This document shows, in pieces, positions 37,501 through 52,500 of a DNA stretch of 64,000 nt; positions within the stretch are counted from its first letter, which is position 1, and each line of letters starts with the position of its first letter. The translations under genes were made by a program, and so were the position numbers. The stretch is from Sclerodactyla briareus (taxonomy: Eukaryota; Echinodermata; Holothuroidea; Dendrochirotida; Sclerodactylidae): assembly GCA_026419785.1 (NCBI GenBank), contig JAODTK010004265.1, positions 1 through 64,000 on the forward strand, written 5' to 3'. The notes beneath the pieces were generated by a model. The model had not been told where the DNA came from, made no database searches, and saw only the letters and a program-made list of their open reading frames with translations.

Positions 37501-40500
37501 ATAAGAAACTGTCGCGATGACGTCTTTTCGCAAAGTAGACCACACGGTAAAATTATTATTTTTGTCGTCTTCACTTAATGCAACCTGTCACCATGACAGA
37601 AAATTCAAAATTCGCGATGGCGTCTTTTCTCAAATTTACATTGAGTCGATGAGACGACAAAAGCTACTTTCACTATATGTCGACCTCAAAAAGATGCATC
37701 GCGACCATTTTACAATTTTCGCCAAATGACGAGTTAATCAACACGGTAAGTCGCCATCAGACAGGTCGCCTCAGTACCACCCTAAGTGGGTCTATCAAAG
37801 AATTTTCTAGTTCATCTGAAGCAATTTGTGTATCATCTGAGTGACGGAGGGGTGCATCAATGTACAAGAAATGTGACATGACCAACTATTGACAATGACT
37901 CATTCTGCCGGGGTGTAGCGGGTGCATCATACATCGGCAAGTATGTGAGGAGTAGGTCTAAGATTTGAGGCGTTTGTAGGTAAAACAAATCATCTGATTT
38001 TAGAAGGTCACCCAAAGGCCTCTTCTCCATTGAAAAGAGGTGTTAGATGACACAATCAGAAGAAAAGTATAAAAGACTAGCCTCTGCCTGTGAAATGTTC
38101 AGACCATTTTGAATGAAAAGTTGACTCTGTCATGGTTTTGGGTAGCTGAAAGAACAGCTGATAAATTAATCAGATTACCTAGTTCAGCAACTTCAAGTCC
38201 CCCCAGCGAGCTTAGCACCCAACGAGACAGCGGAGAAGAAATTAAAGGCGGAATGAACAGGACAGGTATATCAGTCAAGGATATTTTGCATTCATAGTGT
38301 GGTTGTCATGACAAATTAACTCCTGGGTGGATATGGTAAGACTGAAAATCATAAAAATCAATAAAAAGTGTGATTTCAGGAATTATATTGGGAATACCAG
38401 CCTTGTGAATATGCACCAGTTTTACCATAATCGGAATATAAATTGTTCCGCATTCACAAGCTATAATGGCCCCAAGATTTCATACATTAACTGTGTCAAG
38501 TGTGCCAACCCAGGCAAATGCCATGGTTATTGTTCAGTAGCAAGTAGTAATAAGCATTACCTGGAAGTCGAGAGCGTCGCAAAGTCTAAGGTGTTTGCTA
38601 CAAAAAAGTTACCCCAAGTTAGCTATTTTCAGGATATCCGGCCACATTGACTCCCATGATCAGGGGGCAAAGATGAAGGAGGGCTTGGGGACGAGTTTGT
38701 ACAGGGCGACCTGCTTTATGAGAAGTTTGTTTGGGACGAGGGCAGCCTCGCTTGACCCATTGAGGCAGTTGGATTGGGGAAAGCTGGGTCAAAGAGGATT
38801 GGATCGGGGAAAGCTGGGTGAAGAGGAGGGGATCGGGGGAGGCTGGGTCGACGAGGCTGTTACTTGCATGAAGTGTGTGTAGGAAGCTCTAGTACTCTTG
38901 GTGTAGTGGAGAGATTCTGAAGGGCCTCATGTGCGGTGGGTGTAGACTCATCACCAGCCATTTCAATCGGTGCGTGCCAGGGTGCTGTTCCTAGTGTTTG
39001 GGAACTTAGCGACATTGTACTTGCTAGAGGGAAAAGGTGGTTCACCTGGGGTTTGAAATTGCTGGATATGTTCTGAAGTCATGGAGAGAGTATTCGAGAG
39101 GACTGAGTATGAAAAAAGAATTACACATCAACGACATGCACTGCTTCATCATGTCATGTTGAGCTATTTTCTTGGTAGGCAGTTGCTGGAGAGGCATTTA
39201 GGCAAGAATAAGAGGCTGTGCTTTCCATTGTTGATTTGAGAAAGCTAACAGGTCTCACGTAAGTGAATTTGGGCAACATGCAACAAGGGGGAGGGAGGAT
39301 TGTCTCTATTCTTCAGACTGTGTATGTTAGTGCCAAAAATTCTTGGAGCTGCTAGAAATAATTGTTCCTCTGGGAGTTGTGCGCAGCCTTGCCTAACAAT
39401 AGAGTTGATTGGATGGAGGTGTGCCATTGAGTTCCTGCCTCACCCATATAACATGGGTAATATTGTGAGGAATTGAAAACTATCTACAGCTCTGAACTCT
39501 ATTGGAGTTATCGGCCTTCAAAGTTGGTTCCATTATGCAGAGAAAATAAGAAAGTTTGGTTGTCCCGCCGCCATACCGTAATTTACGACCCGCCGATTAC
39601 GTCTTTTATTTGTAATTTGTTGTTGTTGAAAAAAGTTGAATTTTTTTTTTTTTTTTTCTGATCCTTCATCCTAGTGGTCAATCTTGATTCACTGGTTTGG
39701 CTGTGATCATTCCATCATATATGGCACCAAAAAACCGTGTACTCACAATCATCAATGTAGCGTTATACATACATTTTACCGCCATGCCTACGGATGTAAT
39801 ACTAAACATCCTTTCACTTCCATACACACCACACACACATACCGATGTCGTGAATAATGACAGAACGTTTCACTGTTAGTTTGAGGCAATTCAGGAAAAT
39901 ACCGAGCCCACATGAGCACGTGCGGTGTTGCATGAACGTTCAGGGAATTTGCGAATTTCACCACAGTAATCCCAGCCAACGCAACTGTCGAAGTTATCTG
40001 GGTTGTCATGTCAGGCAGTTCACAAGCGGTTGAAAACACAGAAGTCTTGTTGTACCTTCAAAGTTGACAACTCAGCTGGAATAAAAAATAAATATTACTG
40101 GAAGTGGAAGTCAAAGCCCTATTCAGGAAGGATGAGATAATACAGGGAGGGTCAGGGAGGGTCCCCAGTGCAATCATGGGGAGTAATAGTTGAACAACCT
40201 TTCATTGTTATATTGTGTTAAGTTAATTCCGCCTTCATTCATGTCCTCCTTCCAGTCAGGACGCCACACATGCTGTAGTAATGTTTGTATTGATGATATA
40301 AAAAACTTCCATGAAAAAATATCTGTTGAAATGATAGATGAGATTAAAAATTAATTATGTCAGGAATAGCTTCCCTGTGGCCGAAACATAAACATTGCGG
40401 ACCATCATCACCATTTTCTCCCAGAAATAGAAATGATTTGCGTGAGGTATTCAACGATTGCATTCATTTCAATATCTGATGCTATTTGCTGAATACTTTC

Positions 40501-43500
40501 AATGGCTGAATGGAGCCCTTGAATGATGCAATATTCGTATGTGGCAATGCATAACACTCGTCCCATAGTAACCTCAAACAAACCCACCCAGCAACCCTTA
40601 TTACGGACATAAGTCGCCAAAGGAAATTAATGTGTCATTCTGATGGAAAACAGAACATTTGCAGGGTTGCAAGTATTACAGGATGGGTTGCTTTGCAAAT
40701 CTTGCACCAATACACAAGCACAAACCTAAAATGCTGCAAACTCTTGTAGCAGAAATTGGATGGGACAATGGGTTGTTCGGATGACAAACATTCTATTGTT
40801 AGTGATTATGTAGTGATTCATGAGTCTTTATATTTGTTCCTGCAGTTATCCTTAATAGCTTACTGTCTGGATTCGTTGGATCAGCAGATTATCGGGGGGG
40901 GAGGGGGATTGTGTAAGGTATCCGGCAATAAATGGCTAAAAGAAAGCTCAAAGTAATATCAAAATACCAATATCATTCATCACTCTTTCCATTATCAGAT
41001 GAATCAACTCGAAAAAGAGGAGATAATTGCCTTTGAGAACCACCTGGCAAACGTTACCATCGATGAGAGCAACAGCTACTGATAGCCAGCTAATCCACCT
41101 CAAAACCCCAGGTTGGCGATATTATGCACACACAGTGGTGGGAGGGGGAGGGTTTGGTGGCCTATTATAAAGACAGTGTCATGTAATGAAGATATACCGA
41201 ATGAACTGATTCAGGACTATAATGATGAAAATTTAAATTTGAAAATTACATGAATTTCATGTTACAGAAAGAAAAAAACATTTTGTAAACATATTATTGG
41301 CCTGGTCTAAATCACTTCTAATTAGGCCATAGAAAAAGAATTGCCAGTTTGTCCTCCACCGCCCGCTGCGAATTTTCCTTCCGCTCTGAACATATTTTTA
41401 CTCAAATTATTTGTAATTTCTTGTTCCGCTTGCAAAAAAACTTTCCGTCACAACCAAATTTCCCTGTTTGATCGCGTCTTAACACACATTATAAACCCAA
41501 TCATACACATACTGTGGGAGTATGCCAGGTCCGTTGACGGCGTGACTCATCGATCGAAAACTCTGTTCTGTTTCATGGACCTGTCTACCCTTGCTCTAAT
41601 TTCCCTGGAAATAACTACTCCCGCACTTAGAGTTTAAAAGTTTTCGAAGCTAGAAGAACAAGGAACATTGGGCCGCACGTGCAGGCGGTTGCTAGGTAAA
41701 TGGCTGGAAACGGTCACACACAGATATCAATACTGCCTGGGCAGGGGCGGGCATGGTTTTCGCCCCCGGCGAAAGCATTTATCACACCGTCCAGACGGAA
41801 CTACCTTCCTAAACTTTTGGAGCACTATTGTGTTGCCACTTCGCACTGAGAGGTAAGAATAGTGATAGTTTTGCAATAAAATTTCTGAATGAAAAACAAA
41901 AACAATATTGCAACGACATAGGAAATTGAGCATTACCTTTCACGATCAGTTGTGAACTGTCAAATTCCTGTCAAAGAAAACAAACCTTCAGCCCTACAAA
42001 TTGGGATGTGTTCTCTCAACAAAAGTAGAGCAACGTGATGAAGCGACAAACAACAAGTGTGGGCTGATAGCCTTCTTCGAAGTATATTTCTGCAAACTCG
42101 ACGAGCGTGCTGCTCCTGGGTCGCCCCTCAAGTAGTGTGATACTACACAATGCCCGGATCACTAGTAATAGCAGGGGTAAATGGTGTCGTACCGCTCGGA
42201 GTTCTGTGTAAACTCGGCGTTAGATTATTTATGACCGAATTTGCACTGTTGTGACGACTTCTACCTGAAGGAATTTTTGATCACCACTTAGGCAGTGTGG
42301 AACAAATCGATTCAGACCTACTTCTGTAAAATGTGGAACTTTCGAGAAGTCACGAAATGGCCCGTAGAGTGATATAGGCCCAGAATGAATTGGTGTCAAC
42401 CTTGGCGTGGTTTTGCATGCGAACTTCCCGTCACGGTTTTGCTACTCCACTTTTGTACTTGTCCGGTTTGCAGCGGAACTGAAGCTACTGCTGCAGCGAG
42501 TACTATTAAAGTGCTTGGGAACGGAACGCATTTAGTGTCCTAGTTTCACATGTTACCTTATTTCGAATCTTTATTCCCCCGGGGGGGGGTGGCGCGGCCC
42601 CCCCCCCAAAATAAAAAAAAAAAAAATCCCGCGCCGCCTGTCCCCCATTTTTTTCAGGGGTCTGGAGGACAACAAACTCTTTTTTTTTTAGGCCTTCGCT
42701 GTGGTGGGTTGTGTGTAATACGAACCCACACACAACCTGTGTAAGTGGGAAATGTTTTTACCCAAAATGAATTTGTGGCAGAGGGGGGCCTGGTGGGAGG
42801 GGGGGGATGCTGCTTCTACCTTTATGCTACTTGATTGACCGCTCCCCTAGAAGACTGTTTAGACTAACTATCTGCGATGCTATGTGTAGTGGCCATTGGG
42901 CAAGTAACACAGATTCATCTGTCACCCCACCTCCTTCGATTTGTCCCAGTTTTTTGTCCGCCTGAATGAAATTTCTGAAGAACATAATCGCCACTAGGCA
43001 TGTGTGGTGGTGTGTGTGCGTGTGTGTGTGGGTGTGTCACGCTTTCTTGTTAGCCAGGATTCCTCACAACCCGTGAGGCTGACTTTGAAGAAATTTTGTG
43101 TGTACCACCGGGTGGGTGTACCATCTGAGTAGATTTTGGGCAGCACATTCATTAAATAGTTGGGTAATTAGCCTCATTTATGTAAATTATTGTGTAAGCT
43201 CGTTAAGCAGGATAATGCAAGAACCGTATGTGCTACAGTGATGTAGTTGGCATGTATAAGCCTGATGACAGGAGATGAACTGATTAGATTTTCAGACAAG
43301 CCTTAAATGCTAATTAAGTGGTCCAAGTTGCATAATTTGCGAATTTTTCAAGTTTGTCCGAACTACACGAAACTTGGTGGATGTGTGTCCTACCATGGTT
43401 CCCGAGGAATTTCGAAGTGAAGTCGTGGTCACTGGAGGTCTTTAATGTGTTTAATTGCATTTGAAAGTTTGGTTGGGATGGAGGTATGTCTAACATTTTC

Positions 43501-46500
43501 TGTATCTGCTTTGTTCGATGTTCATTAATTTATGAATTCCATCATATGAAGCTTCTTTAAAATAAAGTGCTGAGGAATGGGTAACCATAGCTCCTGTGGA
43601 CAGTTGTGCTTTTATAAGCTCCCTACACACACACACAACCCGTCTCCTTACCATTATTTGATTAGGTTGATACACTGTAAAAATTTTCTTTCCTCTCTTC
43701 TTGCCTGGGAACTGGAGCAAATGCAGATGTTTCTTAAAGATATATTTTGGGACCTCTTTGCCTGCTGCATGGGATAGTTTGTTGGTGTGGGGGGAGAAGG
43801 GGGAGGGTGTTTTCTGCCATACAGGGTGGTTGCATGTCCTGGCTGTCGAAAATAAAGGTCAATAAATAATGAAGGAAATGAATTTGAAAGGCCCAGAAGC
43901 CCGGGCTGCTAAGTGGATTTTAGAACATTCAAGTTGGATTGGAGTCAAAGACTGAGTTGACTGAGCGACAAAATCTATTCAAATTTGGATATGTAATGGA
44001 GAGAGGAGTGGGGACATGTTAGAACGACAAACAATTAAGGGACTTTGTATTAAGAGTCAAACTTATTATTTATCATAGTTATTATATTAGTTTTATTTCA
44101 GTCGGAATTTTTTAGTTTTGTATGTGAAAATATGTGATTTTCAGTTTGACTTTACATGTCCTAATGGAACTAGTTGGTTGTTTGTGTAATAATACATAAA
44201 AACCACCGAATCGCGTGCACCAGGCGAGACACTTTGGGCGATCGCCCTTGTTTAAAAAACTCTACCCCTCCCTTCCTCTTGTTTTTCTAGGGGCCTGGCC
44301 AGAAGGCCCCCCCGGACGGTTCGGAGCAATTACAACAGTTTGAACAAGTCTTAAGTGGGCCACAGTGTTCTGCAAGATAGAGACCTGACTCTTACTACTG
44401 GACATCATACATCCAACAGGTGAGCAGAAATATTGAGCATTGGTTCCTGACTGATCCCATCCTACTATTCCCACTCTGGCTATTCCCACCCTGGCTATAA
44501 TCCCTTCTGGACAACTGTCACCTGAATTGCTGCGTTCATTGAAAAAGGCTGTGAAAATGGAAAATTCAAAATGGCAGCCCACATACGAAATGAAAACACC
44601 CCATTTTAATTATCCATCAAAATAATGGAGATCTATCGTGAGTGTTTTTATTTGTAATCGAATATTCATGAATATCAACAAGATTAAAGAAAATGTCAGA
44701 ATTTGTACTTTTAATATATGGCGTCACCCACTCGGAGTCGCCGTAGAATGTACTGCACTGGGGATTAGATGCACAAAAAGCCCTGATTGCCGACCTTTGT
44801 CAAACAACCTTTTGCGTGATTTTGTTGTATTCAATAAGCTGGTTCACAACTAATTGCAGTAATTGTTGTTGAAATGTTCTCATCTCAGGTTTTATTGACC
44901 TGACCATTATTTAAGGCATGGGAACTTTTATTCGCCCTCCCATTTTTCACTCATTGGACGAATGTCCGCCATTTTTCATTGCTTGTGAAAGTCGGGGTAG
45001 CGTTTTTACTTCCCAGCCCACGACTGGTAATCACGAGTTATGTGCAAATAGAACGCTAAATTTCCCAGTGTTACACTGGTTATTACCGCAAATGACACGC
45101 GCATAAGGAAACGGCTGTCTGAGTGGGATATGCAGGTGAGGTGCCAGAGTCTGGCACATGTGCAATGAACATACCATGATAGGTAAAGCTATCTTTTTTT
45201 TTTTTGGGTTCTTTTTTTTTTTTTTTTTTTTGGACTTCAGCATTGGATTCCCTGAATAATCCCACCCTGGCTTTTCCCACCTGGAACTGTCACCTGAATG
45301 GCTGGTACTATGGCACAGCTCTCTGGGTGGAATTGTGAGGCGGAAGGTCCCTCAAGTTACGTACACCTGTTCCATGAACATAATGGCATCAATAGTAAGA
45401 GATATCTAAACATTGGTTCCCGGGCTGATGCCACCCGGAACTTTCCCATCTAGATACCTTCCACCTCATAACTAGTACTATGACAACACCTGTCTGTGGC
45501 TTCATTGAAGGTACATTTTTCTGTGATTACCCGCTAATCAAGAGTTTTCAGTGAAGACTATTATTATAATTGAACCAAACTCCAACTGATTTGATGACTT
45601 CATAATTTAATGTATTATTTATCAATTCTTATTAGCAATGCACAGGTATTTGAGTAAATGAGTTACTAGAATTCAGTTATATGCATTGAAATGTTATTAT
45701 TCCTAGGAGTGTTTATTTGTGCTACAAACCCATGGTCACATAATACACAGGTCACTGCATGGTTATAAAACTGCTGGCGTTATTGCAGTATTTTTACAGG
45801 GCGAGCCAAATTCCAGGTCCCTGGTTATCTTAGCTGGTCAACTCATCCGGACCTCCCTGGACATGCTCCCCGTGCAGTGCCTCTGTGAGTTCCTCATGAA
45901 CGCTAAGGTCAAAGGTCAAGTAAGAAAGCTTCCTCAAGTAGTGAAGTGGTAAACAGAGTGCAGAAAAACAGGTAAAGACATAGCTCAGTAGTGGGCCATT
46001 ATTTGTGGTTGTGTTTTGTTGTAGGCTGAGTGGGGAAAGAGCAGTTTAGAGTTACAAGTGGGCTTGCTCAATTTTGTACCATAGTGTACCGTTTCCAGCC
46101 GGTTGTCTATGTCCAGTAACTTCACAGTAAGACGTTAATCTCTTCTGAATCAAATGGGAAAAAGGTTTAAATAATTGTAATACTGGCTGAATGAAATCAA
46201 GGAATAATACAAAATGGTATTTATTAATCACTAATGAACGTGATACCCTCCCAGAAAAGCAAACAGGGCCTCCAATATGAGTGGTATTCATTCACCTGCT
46301 GAGATTGCAAGCAGCCATCAATCGACCTGCAACCAATCACAGCCAATCAGAACAGCATGCATGTGACAATTAGCGAAATTTCAGTTATGAAATGGGAGTA
46401 GGGACATTCATGCAGCATGTGAATGAACCTCACACACGGTAAGGAATTTGCTGACCACAGTCTTGCGGACCTTTGTGGTTGGATTTCTCACCGTCACCCT

Positions 46501-49500
46501 ACCCAATCCCCCTCCACCGTCTCCATGTGATACAGACCATACTCTAATACAGGCAGGCTCACTGCCTGGAGCCTTAAAAAATTTTACGGCGAAATTGTGA
46601 AAAGGGTTCCATCTCGTTGGATATCCAAGGCTCCACATAGGTCTGTTGATGGGATATTATCGTCTGAGTTTGCAGGCCTGGGGAACTGCGTTATAGCTTG
46701 AATGAGGTAGGTTTTAATCTCTTCTGTTATGAGTGATCGAACTTTCTTAATAAACCCTTCGAAATGAATGAAACATTCATGTTAATCTGAAGAGAGAACA
46801 ATTGACCTATTCATCTATAACTTGAATCCATGATAAGAAAATGCTCGTTGGGGAATGCACGCTGGGCCAGGCAGACTTGATTATATACGACTTTCCGCTT
46901 TCGGTTCGGATTATCTCAATATTTGTTAGTATCGCAAATTGGCATATTCATTGATGCTTTGCTGTTGATTAATTCAGTTTTGAACAAACCCATACACGCT
47001 AAATGGAGGTGACCCTGGGGGCATTACATTTTCCAAGAGATGGATTTTCATATGTGCATAACTTTCTCTGAAGTTCCCTCGACTTGCAGTGCTGTGTTGG
47101 ACTACTTCCTGAAACTATATTACATGTTGGAAATATGTGAGCCTATGTTTGATTGTTTAATTGGTGAAATATAATATGCCTTCCAAACTTCACTAAAATA
47201 TGCCAAACATTTTTCAGTTGGTCCTTTGATCCACAACAGATCTCACAGATTAATTAGCAAAACTTTATTGCAGAGCAAATCTTCTCGCCCCAGGCATGTG
47301 GTATTACCCACTAGCTAGGTTGGTGTAATAAAATCTTGAAAATGAGGTATTTAATTCTCTAGAAAAACACCATTTTTCGAACAATTTATTTCATTTTAAA
47401 AATTTAAATTTTTGAATATTAAAAATGATAGTCTATCAGTCCTAGTTGATGACGTTCACCCAAGGAGTGTTTTGAAACAATCATTCTGGAGAAACAAAAT
47501 TCTCTGAGATCTGTGAGGAAAAAAAAGCTCTGCGCAGCATTCCATTAACCGGCTATGCTCGTTTCTTCTGCTTCCAGAATAAGAAACAGTCACAGCTCTC
47601 TGGCCGGATCCAGGCAAGCCTCTACACCCTGAGGGCAAACGAGACCACCTACGAGATTACGGGACTACTTCATGAAGAAAACGCGTCCTGGTGAAGTACA
47701 TAAACCGAGAACCTAGGAGCTTCAGGTAAACTGAGAGGGGGATTAGGTCATGCTTATCGTGAGGCCAACCTACTGGGGCATTCTCACCATCAGTGTTGAC
47801 ATCCCAACCTAAATGATAATAATGCAGTGTTATATAGCGAACTTATCCAGCTAAGATTGATCAAAGACCGTCCTAAAAATACCCTGCCTCATTTGAAACC
47901 TTGGTACACACTCCGGACATTCCGGAGAGTATTGGCAGCAGCTATATCAGCGTCGGTTGTACTCCGGGCCTCACGTTTCCCATTATACACCTGGGTGGAG
48001 ATTTGAGTACATTGAGTACATTGTAGATTCCCTGACCCTGGTGCAGCTGGAGCCTCAAAATATTAGGGGCCTATCATTGTTTTGTTCACGACACAGATAA
48101 TCAGCATGATTATAGCACAACCCTACATAAACCTGGGAACTACTGTACTCTTCATGAATACTGCCACTACTTCATGAATACTGCATTACTTTATGATACG
48201 TACTACTTATGAATACTGCACCACTTCATGGATATATGCAGGTACTTCATGAATATGCACTACTTCATGGATACTGCACTATTAGGGGATACTGCACTAC
48301 TGCATGAAGTACTGGACTACTTCACGAATAATGCCAATACTTCACTGAATACTGCACTACTTCATGAATACTGTACTACGTTATGATACTGTACTACTTC
48401 ATGAATACTCAATACTTTATGGATACTGCCCTACGTTATGATACTTGCACTACTTCATGAATACTGTACATACTCTACGTCATGAATACTGCACTCACTT
48501 TATCAGTAAACTGTATCAGTGCAGCTGACATAAGACCAAAAGGTATGGTATTTTGGCTCATGCTGAGATGAATATAGCTTCACCTTAGCAACCTGTGATA
48601 TACTGTTGCCACTTTCATAATAGGAAAGGAAATTGGTTTTGGTCCATCAGAAACTTAAGTTCCCATCCGTAATTTCTTCATGCAGAGGTAACTTGATCTA
48701 GTCTCCTATCATGAAAAATTTGTGTTGTGCAGTTGATCCCTCGGAAGTGAAAGACTACAAGTAATGTGGTTCATGCAAAAATACTAGAGTGCTATGGCAT
48801 AACCTTAGAAAAACTGTGAGATACTGAACTACTTGATTAAATAACTTGTTGAAGTCAAGTCTGAAACCTGAAGCTTAACAACAATTTTGGGGCATGTACA
48901 GATAATTAGGGTGAATGTTGCTGAACCTAAGACAACCTGTGAGATATTGAATACTTCCCTGATGGACATAATATTTGAGCTTTGGAAGGGCACAGCTTAG
49001 TTGCTTCTCCTATTTAGTCAAACCTAAGAGCCAACCCTGAATGGTACTAATAGCAATTGATAATCTGTGTGGTACTGGATGACTACAAGAGCTCAAACTC
49101 ATACTGGTTCTGGTGCAGGTCAATCCTACAAACCAAGAAGCCTGCAACCTACAGGTTAGTTTTGTTCACATCGGGAAGTTGTTCTGAATATAGCTCAACA
49201 ACCTGTCTGAACTTTCTGTGTAGTACAGGAAGCTGGCCGCGCAGTGAGACCTTTACCTCAAGGTTTACTGAATTCGGGGCAATGAGCTCCTACTTTTTAG
49301 TCCATTTCAGGTTCCAATCTGGTATAAATGCTCTGTTAAATTTTCCACAGCAGGGGTGATCCCACATTACCAGAGATTTTTTCTCCTTGACAGGACAGGT
49401 TCCTGGACATGTAGTTTCCAGGCAACGCAGAGGTTGCTGTGGCAACCAAGGACCCCAACGCTCCAGCGCACCTGTTTGACCATACCCCGCGTGGCTCCTG

Positions 49501-52500
49501 ACGACAATTCAGAGACTGCAAACTTTGATAAGGCAAAGACTTTGGTGCAGAAATCACTGAGGAAGGTAAGCGTTCGGAGGGTGCATGGGTTTTAACGGGC
49601 ATAAGGCTTTGTCAATTCATCTGCTGTGTTTGTGTGTAGGGGGGGGGGGGGGGGTTGGGCGCTAAGCAGGGCACATGACAAAATTATTCATGATCCAATT
49701 ACATGTTGCCCACTTTGCGCGTTGATGCCCCTCATCATTGGCCCCACTGACCTAGAAATTTCTTGTTCTACATCTTTGTGGAGATTTATAAAACTGTAGT
49801 ATCTGAACCATGCAGGATTCCCCGAGCTGTATATATGAAAGACGGGTTTGAGGAAGAAAAACAAAAACCAAACTAAGAACCTCAATTTAAATCCAGTGGC
49901 ATTTTCTGCCAGGTAGTAGAGGGGAACTTGTACATTATGGTAATTTGCTAAATTACCATTAGTAACGGTGGGAAAGGAAAACTGGCAAATAAGCTTCAAT
50001 CTCTCAGAATGCTTCAATGCATAGACTGAACTAAACACTACTACCATGAAGGTAGTTCACCTAAAACCGGAGATTCCCATTAAATTTTTTCGTATGAAAC
50101 AGTGGAGGAATGTGCGAGTAGGAGAGGTGCACCCTTCGTCCTGACAATTACAAACGGTGAATGAGTGTTTCCCAGTGATCCCAGTCTTGGTTGGGAAAGG
50201 CTTGACATCAGATGACTAAGAGACGTATAGTAAACTATTTTTACAGAATCAAACTCCACGGCTTCTTCAAATATAGACCTCTAAGCTAACTTCGCGAAGA
50301 CTGCGGTTTGCAGACGGGACCAACTGCGGCTGGGACCCTATCCCAGACAATTCATGCAGTGGAATTTTGGGAGGTTCGGAAATATTTTGGGTATATATAT
50401 ATATCGATACCACCTTGTGCCCAATGCCACACATCTGGGTATAACAGGGGGGGCATGATCAAACACTGATTGGTCAATTTTATTGCAGGCGATGCAGATC
50501 GAGACTGATCCAGAGCGCGAGATGCCTAATAGCGTACCTGGCCCATCACGTCACCCCCAAGGTGACTCTCTGACTAGTCCAGGTATGTGTTTCATTGGTG
50601 ACAGATGGCAGGGGGGGCCATTGAGGAAACACACCAGTGAGGTGACTAGACAGGAGGTCTGGTACATTTTATATCACATTATGGCCCAGCTGAAACCTGG
50701 ACCGAATTCCAGTCAATTCAAGGTATCGTAAGGCCAATCGCTATGCAAAATGTATCTGTGACATCACGGGGGGAAAGAAGGATCCCCTTAATAAAAAAGT
50801 CAAGTAAAGGAAGTCTTGTACAAACACAAACTAAGGATGGGATCGAATAAAAAACCTAAAAGCGTGCACAAACCGTGAATACCATGTTTCACCCTTTGGT
50901 TATATGGGGCGGAAATGCAGCATGTACTGTTGTATGGTACTCGGGTATATGGGGCCTTCGCACCATCCCCCTGGTGATGCATAGATTCCTCAAATTTTGC
51001 AAAAGTAAATTTAATTCTCAATAGTAATCAAAATTCTTCAATGAGGGCATTAACTTACAAATTTGGGGTGTGGGGTTTTGATATCGCCTCTTTTCCCTGT
51101 GCTAGGATTAGAGACAATCTGGTTGCATGATTAGTGGACTTAGATATCATGTTTCCAACTCCATGAAACCCGTGGGCATGATCATTTTCTTCAATACCAC
51201 CAACCGCTATATGGCTACCTATATACCTACCCTCTACCATGTACCTAACTGCATGCCTTAATCAGGAGATGTAGATTGTTTAAATTGTGCAGTTTTTCTC
51301 TGGTCTCACCTTCTAAGGACCCCTCGCACTCAGATGATAGTGGAGCGGTTGACCCTGCTGTCCTACCTACTCCTAAGAGGGGGGCGTGAACAGCGCCATC
51401 ATGAGTCCAACTCTCCAACATGCTCCGGATCTTCTGTGAATACCTACAGCGCTACAAGCGCAGCGGGAAGGGGCTAAGCTGGGTCAGTTTGCCTCAAATT
51501 TCTAATTAATAGGGGAACATGAACTCTGACCTTTTGTCCATATTGCCAGTTAGTTCTTTCAAAATATCTTAAGTAAATTGTGTGTCCCTAGGGAACTGTT
51601 CACTGTAGGGACCACCCCCCCCCACTCCCATGCGTGATTTGATATATGTACCACACTTGGGCCTAGACTTAGACTGTAAAGGACAACGGGCAGGATGACA
51701 TATGTAGAGGCTAATAGTTAGCTGGAGGGAGAAAAACGAATGAGTCAGTCTGAACCAGACGTTCATACGACTTTACGTTATGGAATCATTCCTTCGAAGT
51801 TTGTGCATGTGTATTGATCAAGATCAATAAACAACCCATCATGCAATAGTAATTGATGTCATACTTGTACAACCCTGCAAATCAGCTTTGTTTCTTATGA
51901 AAATTCAAACATTACTTTCATTGCGGAAAAAGCATTTAGTCTATGGGCGAGTATTGCTGTAGTGGTCTTTGGTGAGAAAAAGTCAACAAAACTTCTGCTA
52001 AATGTTGACCTCTTCAACAAAATGAAAACAACGAATTACATTGACAGAAACTTCCCGTTATTGTGCAATTGGGATTCCCCTTCTCTTTTTCCCTACCCAA
52101 TTATCGGCAAAATGGACCAACCTCACATAGGAACATCGTATTGGACTGGGGTTGGACCTATGGATAAGTTTTCCATTCTCTAGATTAACCTCTGTTGTAT
52201 CCAAGCCTGCAGTTGTCCCGTAACTTTGCAAATGGTTTTATGAGATGGGAATTGAAGTTCTTCCGCATCACCTTAGCAGTGGCTAAGTTTATCCCCCATG
52301 TCCACCCCTCCCAGCAGAAAATCTTGGGGGTGGTAATACTTCCTAAAGGCATTGGTGGTCATTGGCAATCCTGGGGCCATGCATATCATATATTTGGATG
52401 GTGGTGATGAATACAGGGATCCGTAACTTATTCATTGTGATGGGGGCCTATGACCTTATAGAAGCGCAAGCAGCCTTATTTATCCAATAATGAATAAAAG

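Noticed and set aside
38327-38650. 107-codon frame with a CxxC…CxxxC cluster
   Set aside because: The Cys spacing fits no zinc-binding family I can name, the frame is intronic, and there are no splice sites around it.
49119-49154. 36-base micro-exon candidate between TGGTGCAG and CTACAG|GTTAG
   Set aside because: Splice signals are acceptable and the location is between exons 23 and 24, but 12 codons with no conserved residue cannot be supported.
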